Shown one piece after another: positions 18,528 to 26,576 of a stretch of DNA of 64,000 nt. The DNA comes from Croceibacterium_A sp035626815. GTDB taxonomy: Bacteria; Pseudomonadota; Alphaproteobacteria; Sphingomonadales; Sphingomonadaceae. Location of the stretch: contig DASPMY010000050.1 in assembly GCA_035626815.1 (NCBI GenBank), positions 73,124-137,123 of the forward strand, read 5' to 3'. The position numbers were made by a program, and so were the translations under genes. Position 1 is the first letter of the stretch; each line of letters begins with the position of its first letter. The notes below the pieces were generated by a model. It searched no databases, had not been told where the DNA came from, and saw only the letters and a program-made list of their open reading frames with translations.

Positions 18528-19774
18528 GTGTGTTCTCCGTAAAACTGCGGCGGGCTGTCGCCTGACGATCTGCGCTCGAGAATCCGCCAGTATAACTGGA
18601 GCAGCTTCGTAGCGTTCAACTCCGGCAGATAGTTCCGTTCAGCCAGCGCTCGAGCGGCATCGCCCATTCGTCTAACCTCGGATCGGTCACGCTCGAACTC
18701 CAAGATCGCGTCGGCAATGAGCACCGGATGGGGCTCTGCAATGGCAATGCCTGTCTTTTTGTCGATGATTGTGTCGGGCAGCGGATGGCGCACCGCGACG
18801 ATGCTCGGAACGCCGAAGAATCCGGCTTCGAAGACCGGCCGGCCTGGTGAGTCCAGATGACTCGGAAAGGCCAGGACGTCCATCTTCGAATACGTGCGCT
18901 GGATATCGGCCGTCGGCCCGAAGAGAAACACCTCCTGCTCCAGCCCCAAGTCGGCGATCAAGCGCCGGACTTCCTCTTCCGCTGTTTGCGCTAGCCCGAG
19001 GCGACGAGCAACCTCCGAGGTAATGCTCCGCTCGGAGGCTATCCCGCCGCCGATGATGATATACTGCACGTCGCCCCCACGGTCCTTGACCATGCGGGCA
19101 GCCCGCACAAGCTCTACAATGCCCTTGGTTCGCAGCAAGTTGCCGACGAATCCGACCTTTAGCGCGTTCGGACGCAGTCGATCGAACTGCGCGAGATAGC
19201 GATCGTCGGGCTTTTCGGTGGGGTTTGACGTGAAGGAATTGTGGATCACATTGACGTTCAGTTCCGCAGGCAAGCTGCCGCGCACCGTCTCGTCGATCGC
19301 CACGATAGCGTCGGCTTGCGCTAGTGCCTTGTGCAGCCAGCGAGTGCGCCGCATCTTGGCATCGGTGTGAACCAGCGACCGAACGTGCACCACGAGTGGC
19401 ACTCCGAATAGTCGCTTGGCCAGCAAGCCCGGAATGATCTCGGTGAATTCGTTCACGTGTATCAAGTCGATGTCGGGCCAACGACGTCGCGCCCGCCGCA
19501 GGCCGAGGAGCATCGAGGGCAGATTGCTCAGCTCCCGCAGCACCACGATCCAGCGAACACCACGATAATGCGCCGCGCGCGTATGGTCGAAGCGGCTCAC
19601 GCCGCGAATTGCGAGCGTGTCGCTGGCCACCCGCCGGTAGAAATCGAGCGCCGTGCCCCGCGGCATGAGGAAGACCGGCTCGACAGAGCCCGGTGGCAAT
19701 GCGCCCACTGCCTCATACAAGCTTCTTGAGGCGCCACCAAAGGGGCCTACCCCGCCAATATAGAGAACTTTCAT
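18524..19774 (-). CDS. Glycosyltransferase family 4
   Basis: A 416-residue GT-B fold glycosyltransferase. The N-terminal strand and glycine loop are MKVLYIGGVGPFGGASRSL, the middle has IHVNEFTEIIPG, and the donor-binding half contains KVGFVGNLLRTKGIVELV and FPSHLDSPGRPVFEAGFFGVPSIV with the EAxxxGxP-like donor motif. It should add one sugar of the repeat unit on the cytoplasmic face. Start and stop overlap the Wzy candidate and the methyltransferase by 4 bases each, so the three are translationally coupled. Donor and linkage cannot be told. Confidence 0.88.
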   Translation of the reverse strand: MKVLYIGGVGPFGGASRSLYEAVGALPPGSVEPVFLMPRGTALDFYRRVASDTLAIRGVSRFDHTRAAHYRGVRWIVVLRELSNLPSMLLGLRRARRRWPDIDLIHVNEFTEIIPGLLAKRLFGVPLVVHVRSLVHTDAKMRRTRWLHKALAQADAIVAIDETVRGSLPAELNVNVIHNSFTSNPTEKPDDRYLAQFDRLRPNALKVGFVGNLLRTKGIVELVRAARMVKDRGGDVQYIIIGGGIASERSITSEVARRLGLAQTAEEEVRRLIADLGLEQEVFLFGPTADIQRTYSKMDVLAFPSHLDSPGRPVFEAGFFGVPSIVAVRHPLPDTIIDKKTGIAIAEPHPVLIADAILEFERDRSEVRRMGDAARALAERNYLPELNATKLLQLYWRILERRSSGDSPPQFYGEHT

Positions 19775-21045
19775 GGAATCGCTGCCTGCCCGCTTGGCGA
19801 TGCCCGCGCTGGCGCGTTCGATGTTTCGGGCACGATACCGCCGGCGATGCCGACAATCAGGATCAGGAAAAGAATATCGTAAACGTTCACGAAGCTGCCG
19901 TACGTGACCATGCCTACGAACAGGCCGATCCTGCAGCAGGTGGCCAGATCGATGCTCTGCTGATCGAGCCGGGGTGAGGTCATCAGCAAGGCCGAAAACA
20001 GGAGAACGGACAACAGACCTATGCGCGCGAGCAGGCCGGTGACGAACGCCTCCGATCCGGTCGCGGAATTGTCCAAAGCTTCATAACCCGTCGTCAGCAT
20101 CCTGAAGTCGAACGTCCCGATGCCGATCAGCGGGCTGTCCCGAAACGCCGCGAGGTGCTGTTCGAAAATCCATTGCCGAACGGCCGCCGTACCCAATTGA
20201 CTGCCTACGTCGAACCGCCCGAGCGCTTCCTCGCGGAAGATGACCGTTCTGAGAAACTCACTGTCGGCGAAGGGCAAGGCCAACAGGATGTCACTGGCGA
20301 AAATGGACATCACGAAAAGCGCGATGACGGCGGTGAAAAACAGATTTCGCCCGCGTTTCCTGGCGAGAAGACCGCGGCTTCGCAGTGCCATGTACAGAAT
20401 CGCAAAGAGCACGGCGACCAAGCCGGTCCTGCTGCCCGACAAGAGGCACATGTAAGCCGAGACGACAAGCATGAGGGGGCGCGTGCGATGGCCGCGAATC
20501 GCGAGATTCATCACGAACACGACCATGGCGAAGAGGCCCCCTTCGGCCACACTCGGAAAAGCCGAAATGCGCCACCATAAGGGCGATGACCCGATGCCGG
20601 GGATGAATGTGTAAATGCTGTAATCGAAGTAATAGAGGATTGCGTTGAGCGGGATGGCGAGAAGGAAGAGCACATTGATGAGGGTCAGCGGCACGCGCGG
20701 GACGGTCTGGAACAACGCCATCAGTGTCGCGCCGAGGAGCCCGACCGACGCGATCGTCCTCAAGTCAGATCGATAGAGCGATATTAGGACCACCAGCACG
20801 ACGAAAGCCGCCAACATCCAGGCCGGCTTGTTCAGGCGCTGCACCGTCGCGAGCATATAGATCGTTGCGAGCACGCCAAATGCGGCAGCCGGGACAACGA
20901 ACAGGTAATACCCGACTGAAAAAGGAATCAATTCAACCTGATCGCCCTTCGTGAACTGCAGGGCCCAATAATACACGAGCAGGACGATAAACAGCCGCTC
21001 GAAAACCGTCGGCTTGAACGATTGTTGTGCAGCCAAGGCGGTCAT
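19771..21045 (-). CDS. O-antigen/polysaccharide polymerase candidate (Wzy)
   Basis: Polytopic membrane protein of 424 residues with about 11 hydrophobic segments and a longer periplasmic loop around IGIGTFDFRMLTTGYEALDN. Length, topology and place beside the flippase and transferases fit a Wzy polymerase, which joins undecaprenyl-linked repeat units in the periplasm. It lacks the HNxxLE motif seen in the second Wzy-like protein at 39389-40762, so I read this one as the polymerase and the other as ligase or a second polymerase. The ATG at 21045 overlaps the upstream stop (ATGA); in-frame sequence further upstream belongs to the neighbour. Confidence 0.8.
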   Translation of the reverse strand: MTALAAQQSFKPTVFERLFIVLLVYYWALQFTKGDQVELIPFSVGYYLFVVPAAAFGVLATIYMLATVQRLNKPAWMLAAFVVLVVLISLYRSDLRTIASVGLLGATLMALFQTVPRVPLTLINVLFLLAIPLNAILYYFDYSIYTFIPGIGSSPLWWRISAFPSVAEGGLFAMVVFVMNLAIRGHRTRPLMLVVSAYMCLLSGSRTGLVAVLFAILYMALRSRGLLARKRGRNLFFTAVIALFVMSIFASDILLALPFADSEFLRTVIFREEALGRFDVGSQLGTAAVRQWIFEQHLAAFRDSPLIGIGTFDFRMLTTGYEALDNSATGSEAFVTGLLARIGLLSVLLFSALLMTSPRLDQQSIDLATCCRIGLFVGMVTYGSFVNVYDILFLILIVGIAGGIVPETSNAPARASPSGQAAIP

Positions 21046-22520
21046 GAATCGTGCCCAAGTCCTGCTATCTTGGCGTTCGTGGCCAGGAATCTCATATAGC
21101 TGGATTGCCAATCCTCGGCCCACAATCGCTCGGGGCTCACCGCCGGGCGGCCGCCATCCTCGCTAATGATGGCCTGGGCCAGCCCGTCAAGTGAAGTGAC
21201 GACGGTGAAGGGGTGGACCGGGTAGGCAAATCGAGCTTTCGCGGTATCCAGCATGAGGATTCGTTCGACCAGGCCGACAGCTTCAAACAGTCCGGTCGAA
21301 ACCTCGCTGATCACGGCATGCGCTCCGCGAAAGGCTTGGTAGATGTCGAACCCGTCGTCTATCCTGACGCCGCCGGCGGTTTGGCCGTAGCGCTGGATCG
21401 CCGTTGTCCGTTCGATCGGATGGGGGCGAAATACGACCTCGAGGCCGGTGCCCGCCAGCCTATCTCTAAGCTTCCGCGCCAGATCCAAATACAGATCGAG
21501 CTCAACCCCGTCTCCGAGGATCAGAACCGCGTTGCGCTCCGTTCGAGCTTCGTCCAGCGCAGCCAGTTTGCGGGCCCTGGCGGGGTAGCCGATGGAGAGC
21601 TTTTCGACCGGCGCATTGATCCGCTCGTTCCACCAGTCGCCATAGCTGAGATAGTACGTGGGCAGCACCCGGCGAAAGCGGTCGTCGGATCGCAGGGTCG
21701 GCGCGAAGTTATAGGCGTCATGTCCATCGGAGACGGCGCCGTGCTGAAACTCGGCGGTCACAATGCCCATGTCGTTCGCCGCCGCCAGCATGGCCGCGAT
21801 CTGGCCATAGCAGCCCGAAGAATTCAGCAGCACCTGCGGTCGAATCGTCCCGAACAGCTTGCGATAAGCGCGGTAGCGCAACGGCATCGTCAGCAGCTTG
21901 CGGCCGATATAGCCCGCAAAGGCAATTTCGCGCGAGGGGCCCATGTCCCAGCCAAGCAAGCTGTTCGCCCGCTCCCTGACGAGAGCGGCCACCTCGCGAG
22001 CCTGGCCGCGTGCGGCATCCGCTGGAGCGAATTTGGCCGCCATTCCGGTCCAGAACTGTAAGGGTGCATGAAGGTAGGTCCGCCGGTTATGCCGCGGGAA
22101 ATGCCATTGCCACTCATGCTGGTCGATCAGGACGAGAGATTGGGTGTCCGCCACCTCGGCGAACGGATCGGCCATCCTGTTGGTCCATTTGCCGCTGACC
22201 AGCTGGTCCGCAAGCGCCTCCGTCGTGATCAGCACTGGCGACTGGATCATCGACGAATGGCGCATCCGCCAGTTGCGAAGCAGCGAGCGGGCCATCGTTG
22301 GGACGGCTTGCCGCAATGGGTGACGCAGCGGGAAATCGGGCGCCGCATCGGAATACAGCAAATCGCCCATAACCTGCCTGAGGAACCACATGCGCACCTG
22401 AGGCCAGATGGGCATGCCGGTCGCCGGACACCGGTATTCGAGCAGATCCGCGGTATCCTCGACCGTGAGGATTTCGGCCAGCGAAAGGCGCGGCTCGGCG
22501 GCCGAATCCAGCAGGCTCAT
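21042..22520 (-). CDS. Putative GT-B glycosyltransferase (KpsC/CDP-glycerol transferase-like C-terminus)
   Basis: A 492-residue soluble protein that I do not recognise as a named family. The C-terminal half looks like the donor domain of KpsC/KpsS or CDP-glycerol transferases: VLILGDGVELDLYLDLARKL, then VVFRPHPIERTT, then HAVISEVSTGLFEAVGL, with the HP motif and the S-x-STGxxEA loop such enzymes use. Located between flippase and polymerase, with 4-base overlaps on both sides, it is probably a repeat-unit glycosyltransferase. As HP-motif transferases often use CMP-linked nonulosonic acids, it is a candidate legionaminic acid transferase. The ATG at 22520 has AGGAG eight bases upstream. Confidence 0.7.
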   Translation of the reverse strand: MSLLDSAAEPRLSLAEILTVEDTADLLEYRCPATGMPIWPQVRMWFLRQVMGDLLYSDAAPDFPLRHPLRQAVPTMARSLLRNWRMRHSSMIQSPVLITTEALADQLVSGKWTNRMADPFAEVADTQSLVLIDQHEWQWHFPRHNRRTYLHAPLQFWTGMAAKFAPADAARGQAREVAALVRERANSLLGWDMGPSREIAFAGYIGRKLLTMPLRYRAYRKLFGTIRPQVLLNSSGCYGQIAAMLAAANDMGIVTAEFQHGAVSDGHDAYNFAPTLRSDDRFRRVLPTYYLSYGDWWNERINAPVEKLSIGYPARARKLAALDEARTERNAVLILGDGVELDLYLDLARKLRDRLAGTGLEVVFRPHPIERTTAIQRYGQTAGGVRIDDGFDIYQAFRGAHAVISEVSTGLFEAVGLVERILMLDTAKARFAYPVHPFTVVTSLDGLAQAIISEDGGRPAVSPERLWAEDWQSSYMRFLATNAKIAGLGHDS

Positions 22521-23842
22521 CGCATATCTCCTGCGGGTAGGGTCCGCCCAAGTAGCCACGGCATCGGCACAATCCGGTGGGCGACGATGCCGGTGGCTGC
22601 CCAGCAGACAATGGCCGAGACGAGCGTCGCCAGCGCCACGCCCCGGGCACCGTCGACATGGGCCAGAACCAGCGTCAGCGCCACCTGCACGATCGCGGTA
22701 GCGATGGTGATGGTCGAGAGCGTCCCGGTCCGTCCAGTATAGAACGCATAGCCATTGACGAGATAGTACATCCCACTGAACGCCGCCGCTGGCGCAAGGT
22801 AGCGCAACAGCATCGCGCCCTCGTCGAAACCCGGTCCGGCAACGGTCCGCATGATCCACGGCGCCATCACGGCAATCGCGGCCGCGCCAGCCAGCAGCAG
22901 CGCACCGACCGCGTAGGTCGCCCACACCACCTGCCGCTTCGACGCATCGTCGCCCCGAGCGAGACGTTCATACAGCCACGGGCTCCAGGCCGTGTTGAAG
23001 GCCGCGGCCGAGGCCACCGTGATCGAGGCAATCTGGAGCGCGGCGAAATAATGCCCCGTGGCGACGGTATCGACTGTCGCGCTGAGCGCAAACCGATCGA
23101 TGCTGGTCATCGCGACCGCGCCGACCGAGTGCGGCAGCAGGCCCAGCCCGAACTTCAGCGCGGCGCGCATCGGCCAATGGCGCGCGTTCCAGTCGACCTT
23201 GCGGGTTGCCGACAGGGCCACGATGGTGGCGAGCATCATCAGGCCGGCTCCCGCCGCCTGGCCCAGCGCGCGGCCTTCCCAGCCCATCCCGGCAAATCCG
23301 ATCAGGATGACCGAGCCGCCGGCGGTGAGCACGCTGAAGCCCAGCTGGCCCGCGGCGAAGCGGAACGGCTGGCGCAGCGTCTGCCATACGGCGAGCCCGA
23401 TCAGCATCGCGAACTGTCCGCAGGCAGCGAGCCACACCGTCCACAGCCACGCAGGGGAGACGCCAATGAGGTGCTCGATCGGCCGTGCGAGAACATAGAG
23501 GAGCACAATGACCGGGACGCTCGTCAGAGCGAGAATTCCAAACGTCGCGCCGACTTGCGGCGGCATCGCTGCCGCACCGTCCCGATAGAACACGACATTG
23601 ATGAGCCCATGCGTGCTGAATCCGACGAACAGCAGCGTCAGGTTCGTCAGGGCGAGGAAACTGGCGACGATGCCGAATTCCGCCGGGCCCAGCCAGCGGG
23701 TGAGGAACGGCAGGATCAGGAACGGTGCCAGCGCGCTGAGCGCGGTCGAACCGATGTAGACCAAGGCGTGGCCCGACAGGCGGCTCCAACCGCTTATGGC
23801 CGGCGCGTCCGAGTTTGGCTCCGGTATGGGGTCGGACGGCAC
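22517..23842 (-). CDS. wzx: Polysaccharide flippase (Wzx-like, MOP superfamily)
   Basis: A 441-residue integral membrane protein with about 12-14 hydrophobic segments and a typical start for oligosaccharide flippases (LSGHALVYIGSTALSALAPFLILPFLTRWLGPAEFG). It should move undecaprenyl-linked repeat units across the inner membrane. GTG start 9 bases after the hisH paralog stop; the stop overlaps the next ATG. Only one flippase is seen in the window, which suggests one dominant Wzx/Wzy-dependent glycan. Confidence 0.9.
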   Translation of the reverse strand: MPSDPIPEPNSDAPAISGWSRLSGHALVYIGSTALSALAPFLILPFLTRWLGPAEFGIVASFLALTNLTLLFVGFSTHGLINVVFYRDGAAAMPPQVGATFGILALTSVPVIVLLYVLARPIEHLIGVSPAWLWTVWLAACGQFAMLIGLAVWQTLRQPFRFAAGQLGFSVLTAGGSVILIGFAGMGWEGRALGQAAGAGLMMLATIVALSATRKVDWNARHWPMRAALKFGLGLLPHSVGAVAMTSIDRFALSATVDTVATGHYFAALQIASITVASAAAFNTAWSPWLYERLARGDDASKRQVVWATYAVGALLLAGAAAIAVMAPWIMRTVAGPGFDEGAMLLRYLAPAAAFSGMYYLVNGYAFYTGRTGTLSTITIATAIVQVALTLVLAHVDGARGVALATLVSAIVCWAATGIVAHRIVPMPWLLGRTLPAGDMR

Positions 23843-23851
23843 TCCAGTTAC

Positions 23852-24493
23852 TCACAACGCCAGGAAGGATCGGATGATCTTCAATCCGGCATGGCCGCTC
23901 TTTTCGGGGTGGAATTGGCAACCGATGATGTTGTCGCGAGCAACCGCAGCGGTGATCTGCACCCCGTCGTAGTCGTAAACCGCCAGCAAATCGGTCTCGT
24001 CCTCGGGCTCGAAATGAAAGCTGTGGACCAGATAGACCGCATCCGAGCTCTCGAGACCGGCCAGCGGCGTCCTGGCAAATCCACTCGAGCGCGTCGGATC
24101 GAGCCTCACCCACCCAATGAACGGGATCTTGTGGCGGGTGCCGTCGGCTCCCTCGGACGGTATCGTCGTAACTTCGCCCGGGATCAGGCCGAGCCCGGCG
24201 TGCTCGCCGAATTCGCGACTCCGCGACGCCAGCATCTGCATCCCCAGGCAGATGCCGAGGAGCGGCCGCCCGCTAGCTGCAAAATCGCGTATCGCATCCT
24301 CGAGCCCGGCCGCGGCAAGGCCGTCCATGCCGTTGCGGAATGCGCCGACGCCGGGCAGGATCAGCCGATCGGCCCCGCCGATCTCGCTGGCGTTTGCCGT
24401 CAGGCGCGCTTCGCCTTCGCATGACTCCACCGCACGGGCCACGCTGTAAAGGTTGCCCACCCCGTAATCGACGACATGGACCGTCGCGCTCAC
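23852..24493 (-). CDS. hisH: HisH-type glutamine amidotransferase of the second sugar amidotransferase module
   Basis: A 213-residue glutaminase. The nucleophile is Cys82 (LGICLGMQML), with His195 and Glu197 in CQFHPEKSG. It starts with GTG overlapping the HisF-like stop (GTGA) and has no N-terminal leader, unlike the copy at 15196. It is only distantly similar to that copy, so this is not a recent duplication. It should feed ammonia to the module-2 HisF/amidotransferase pair. The operon around it makes nonulosonic acid precursors, not histidine. Confidence 0.9.
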   Translation of the reverse strand: MSATVHVVDYGVGNLYSVARAVESCEGEARLTANASEIGGADRLILPGVGAFRNGMDGLAAAGLEDAIRDFAASGRPLLGICLGMQMLASRSREFGEHAGLGLIPGEVTTIPSEGADGTRHKIPFIGWVRLDPTRSSGFARTPLAGLESSDAVYLVHSFHFEPEDETDLLAVYDYDGVQITAAVARDNIIGCQFHPEKSGHAGLKIIRSFLAL

Positions 24494-25263
24494 GTCACCA
24501 CCTTTGGCTCGGCGCGCACCGGGAGCCCGGCTGCCATCGCGGTGGCCCGCACCTCAGGCAGCGCAATCCGGCCGTAATGCAGAATGTCGGCCATGGCGAT
24601 CGCATCGGCGCCGTGGGCGAAGGCATCGATCATGTGATCGGTAGTGCCCATCCCGCCGCTGGCGATGACTGGGATCGGGACGACGCTGGTCACGGCATCG
24701 ATAAGCGCCGTGTCGAACCCCTTGCGGGTGCCTTCCTGGTCGACCGAAGTCAGCAGAATCTCACCGGCGCCGAGCTCGTAGCCTCGCCGGCACCACTCGA
24801 CGACGTCCAAGCCGGTGTATTCGCGACCGTTATCGGTGAACGCTTCCCACTTGCCCGGGGACGTGCGCTTGGCTTCGATCCCCAGCACCATGCATTGCGA
24901 GCCAAAGCGTTGCGCCACTTCGGTGATGAGTTCGGGCCGACGGATGGCCGCGGTGTTGATCGCGACTTTGTCCGCGCCCGTGCGCAGCATGGCGCGGACA
25001 TCGTCGACCGAGCGCAGGCCACCGCCAACCGTCAGCGGGACGAACACGTCACGCGCCGCGCGCGCGACGATGTCACCAAGGCTGTTGCGGCCGTAAAGGC
25101 TGGCGACGATATCGATGTAGATGAGTTCGTCGGCACCCTGCTCGTAGTATCGACGCGCAAACTCCTGCGGGTCTCCGATGACGCGCAATCCCTCCAGATG
25201 AATGCCCTTGATGAGATTGGCACCCTTGACGTCGAGCCGGGCAATCAGCCGCGCATTTCTCAT
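24490..25263 (-). CDS. hisF: HisF-type ammonia-transfer subunit of the second sugar amidotransferase module
   Basis: A 257-residue HisF-like barrel beginning MRNARLIARLDVKGANLIKG. Aligned without gaps to histidine-pathway HisF, Asp11 is kept but Asp130 is replaced by Glu130 (VLGIEAKRT), the reverse of the change in the copy at 15867. TVGGGLRS, SVDQEGT and ASGGMG phosphate loops are intact. ATG at 25263 overlaps the upstream amidotransferase stop (ATGA); the frame is open further upstream, but that part overlaps the neighbour. Glycan-associated HisF proteins with a LIARLDVKG-like start are often found beside nonulosonic acid genes. Confidence 0.9.
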   Translation of the reverse strand: MRNARLIARLDVKGANLIKGIHLEGLRVIGDPQEFARRYYEQGADELIYIDIVASLYGRNSLGDIVARAARDVFVPLTVGGGLRSVDDVRAMLRTGADKVAINTAAIRRPELITEVAQRFGSQCMVLGIEAKRTSPGKWEAFTDNGREYTGLDVVEWCRRGYELGAGEILLTSVDQEGTRKGFDTALIDAVTSVVPIPVIASGGMGTTDHMIDAFAHGADAIAMADILHYGRIALPEVRATAMAAGLPVRAEPKVVT

Positions 25264-26576
25264 GCACGCTGGTCCGTTCGTCCCCACGGAGTGTGGCGGA
25301 GCTTCCATTCGCCGTCCACGACCCGCCACAGGTGGGGGGACCGGAACTTATCGCAAAGCGCGAGGAACTCAGCGCGCGTCATGCCGACGTAATCGAGGAA
25401 TTCCGCTTCGTAGCGCGCCGGGTACTCGCCCTCGTAGCGCTCCATCAGGGCGAGGCCTTCTTCCTTCGTGATGTGGTGATTACGAATCTCCTGCGCGCTG
25501 TCCATCATCGTGCGCCCCACGCCGAATTTGATCCACCGAGTGAAGTAGAAGAAGCCGTCGACCTTGTCGTCGAGGCTGTTGTACTTGGAATAGGTACCCT
25601 CCGTTCGGATCGGGTTTGCTTCAAAACCGGTATGCTCCACCGCGTAGTAATACGCTTCCTGGGGCACCCACCTCTTGTAATAACCGAGATATTTCCAGTC
25701 GATCCCTTTGCGGGTCAGCACTTCCGGATCCATCGGCAGGTAGCTCTTGAGGTCAGCCAGGGGCACGCCTTCATCGAGATACTCGCCGATCGGCTTGCCG
25801 CCGAGCAGGACGTCGCGCAAATCGCGGCCGCCGAAATAGTCGAGCGTGAACCCTTCGCTTTCGGCCTTGTCCTCCACCGCGGCATAGCTCGAGGTCTTGT
25901 GCGAGATCTGCTCGCCGTACTCTCCCGGCATTTCGCCATAGAAGATCAGCGGGATGTCGAGCTGGGCCGCCATCTTGGCGACGAACGTCTTCTGGCCGAG
26001 GATGAACGGCTGGAACGGATGCAGCAGGTTGATCGTCGCGTTGCGCGTCAGCAGCCGGTGGATCTTGCCGTTCGGGGTGTAAAGGAAGTTGTCGAACCCA
26101 CCGACGTGCAGCCAGTTCTGGAAGTTCTTCCACCCGATGTCGGTGTAGAGATGCGGTGACCAGGTCACGGTCAGCGGGTGCATGCCGTACTTGTATTTCA
26201 GCAGGTGCGACTGCATCGCGCTGTCCTTGCCGCCGCTCCCGCCGACGATGCAGTCGTAGCTGCCGTCATCCTTGCGGTATTGGTTGCACAGCTCGATCAG
26301 CTCGCGCTCGCGCTCATCCCAATCGATCTCCGCGCTATTCTCCTTCAGCTCGTTGAAGCGGCACGCGTGGCACACGCCATCGTCGCCGAAGGCCATCGTC
26401 GACTTCGTCGAATCGCGCCCGTGGGCGTATTCGTTGCTCGACATCGGCTGCTGGTTGGACATGTTGCACTTGACGCAGAACCGCACTTCGCGCGGCAAGC
26501 CGTAGAAAACCTCAAGTTGGTCGTCCGCACGCGTGAAGCGGGACAGGTCGACTTCGGGACTGGGACCGATTTTCAT
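25260..26576 (-). CDS. N-acetyl sugar amidotransferase (second WbpG/PseA-like, module 2)
   Basis: A 438-residue PP-loop ATPase with VGGSGGKDSAMQSHLLKYKY near residue 110, the SGGKDS form rather than SGGVDS of module 1. Cysteine pairs CVKCNMSNQQP and CHACRFNE near the N-terminus likely bind zinc. It is 58 residues longer than the module-1 enzyme. It should convert an acetamido to an acetamidino group, with HisF and HisH encoded directly downstream in overlapping frames. It lies 1 base after ptmE and among legionaminic acid genes, so a 5-acetamidino legionaminic acid is the best-supported product, comparable with the Campylobacter PtmG proposal. Confidence 0.88.
   Translation of the reverse strand: MKIGPSPEVDLSRFTRADDQLEVFYGLPREVRFCVKCNMSNQQPMSSNEYAHGRDSTKSTMAFGDDGVCHACRFNELKENSAEIDWDERERELIELCNQYRKDDGSYDCIVGGSGGKDSAMQSHLLKYKYGMHPLTVTWSPHLYTDIGWKNFQNWLHVGGFDNFLYTPNGKIHRLLTRNATINLLHPFQPFILGQKTFVAKMAAQLDIPLIFYGEMPGEYGEQISHKTSSYAAVEDKAESEGFTLDYFGGRDLRDVLLGGKPIGEYLDEGVPLADLKSYLPMDPEVLTRKGIDWKYLGYYKRWVPQEAYYYAVEHTGFEANPIRTEGTYSKYNSLDDKVDGFFYFTRWIKFGVGRTMMDSAQEIRNHHITKEEGLALMERYEGEYPARYEAEFLDYVGMTRAEFLALCDKFRSPHLWRVVDGEWKLRHTPWGRTDQRA

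Noticed and set aside
22577..24424. Long plus-strand open frame opposite the Wzx and HisH genes
   Set aside because: No recognisable fold, composition typical of antisense GC-rich frames, and the minus strand encodes a clear flippase and glutaminase.
15196..25263. HisH and HisF pairs as part of a histidine operon
   Set aside because: No other his genes nearby, altered HisF catalytic residues, and tight coupling to sugar amidotransferases.
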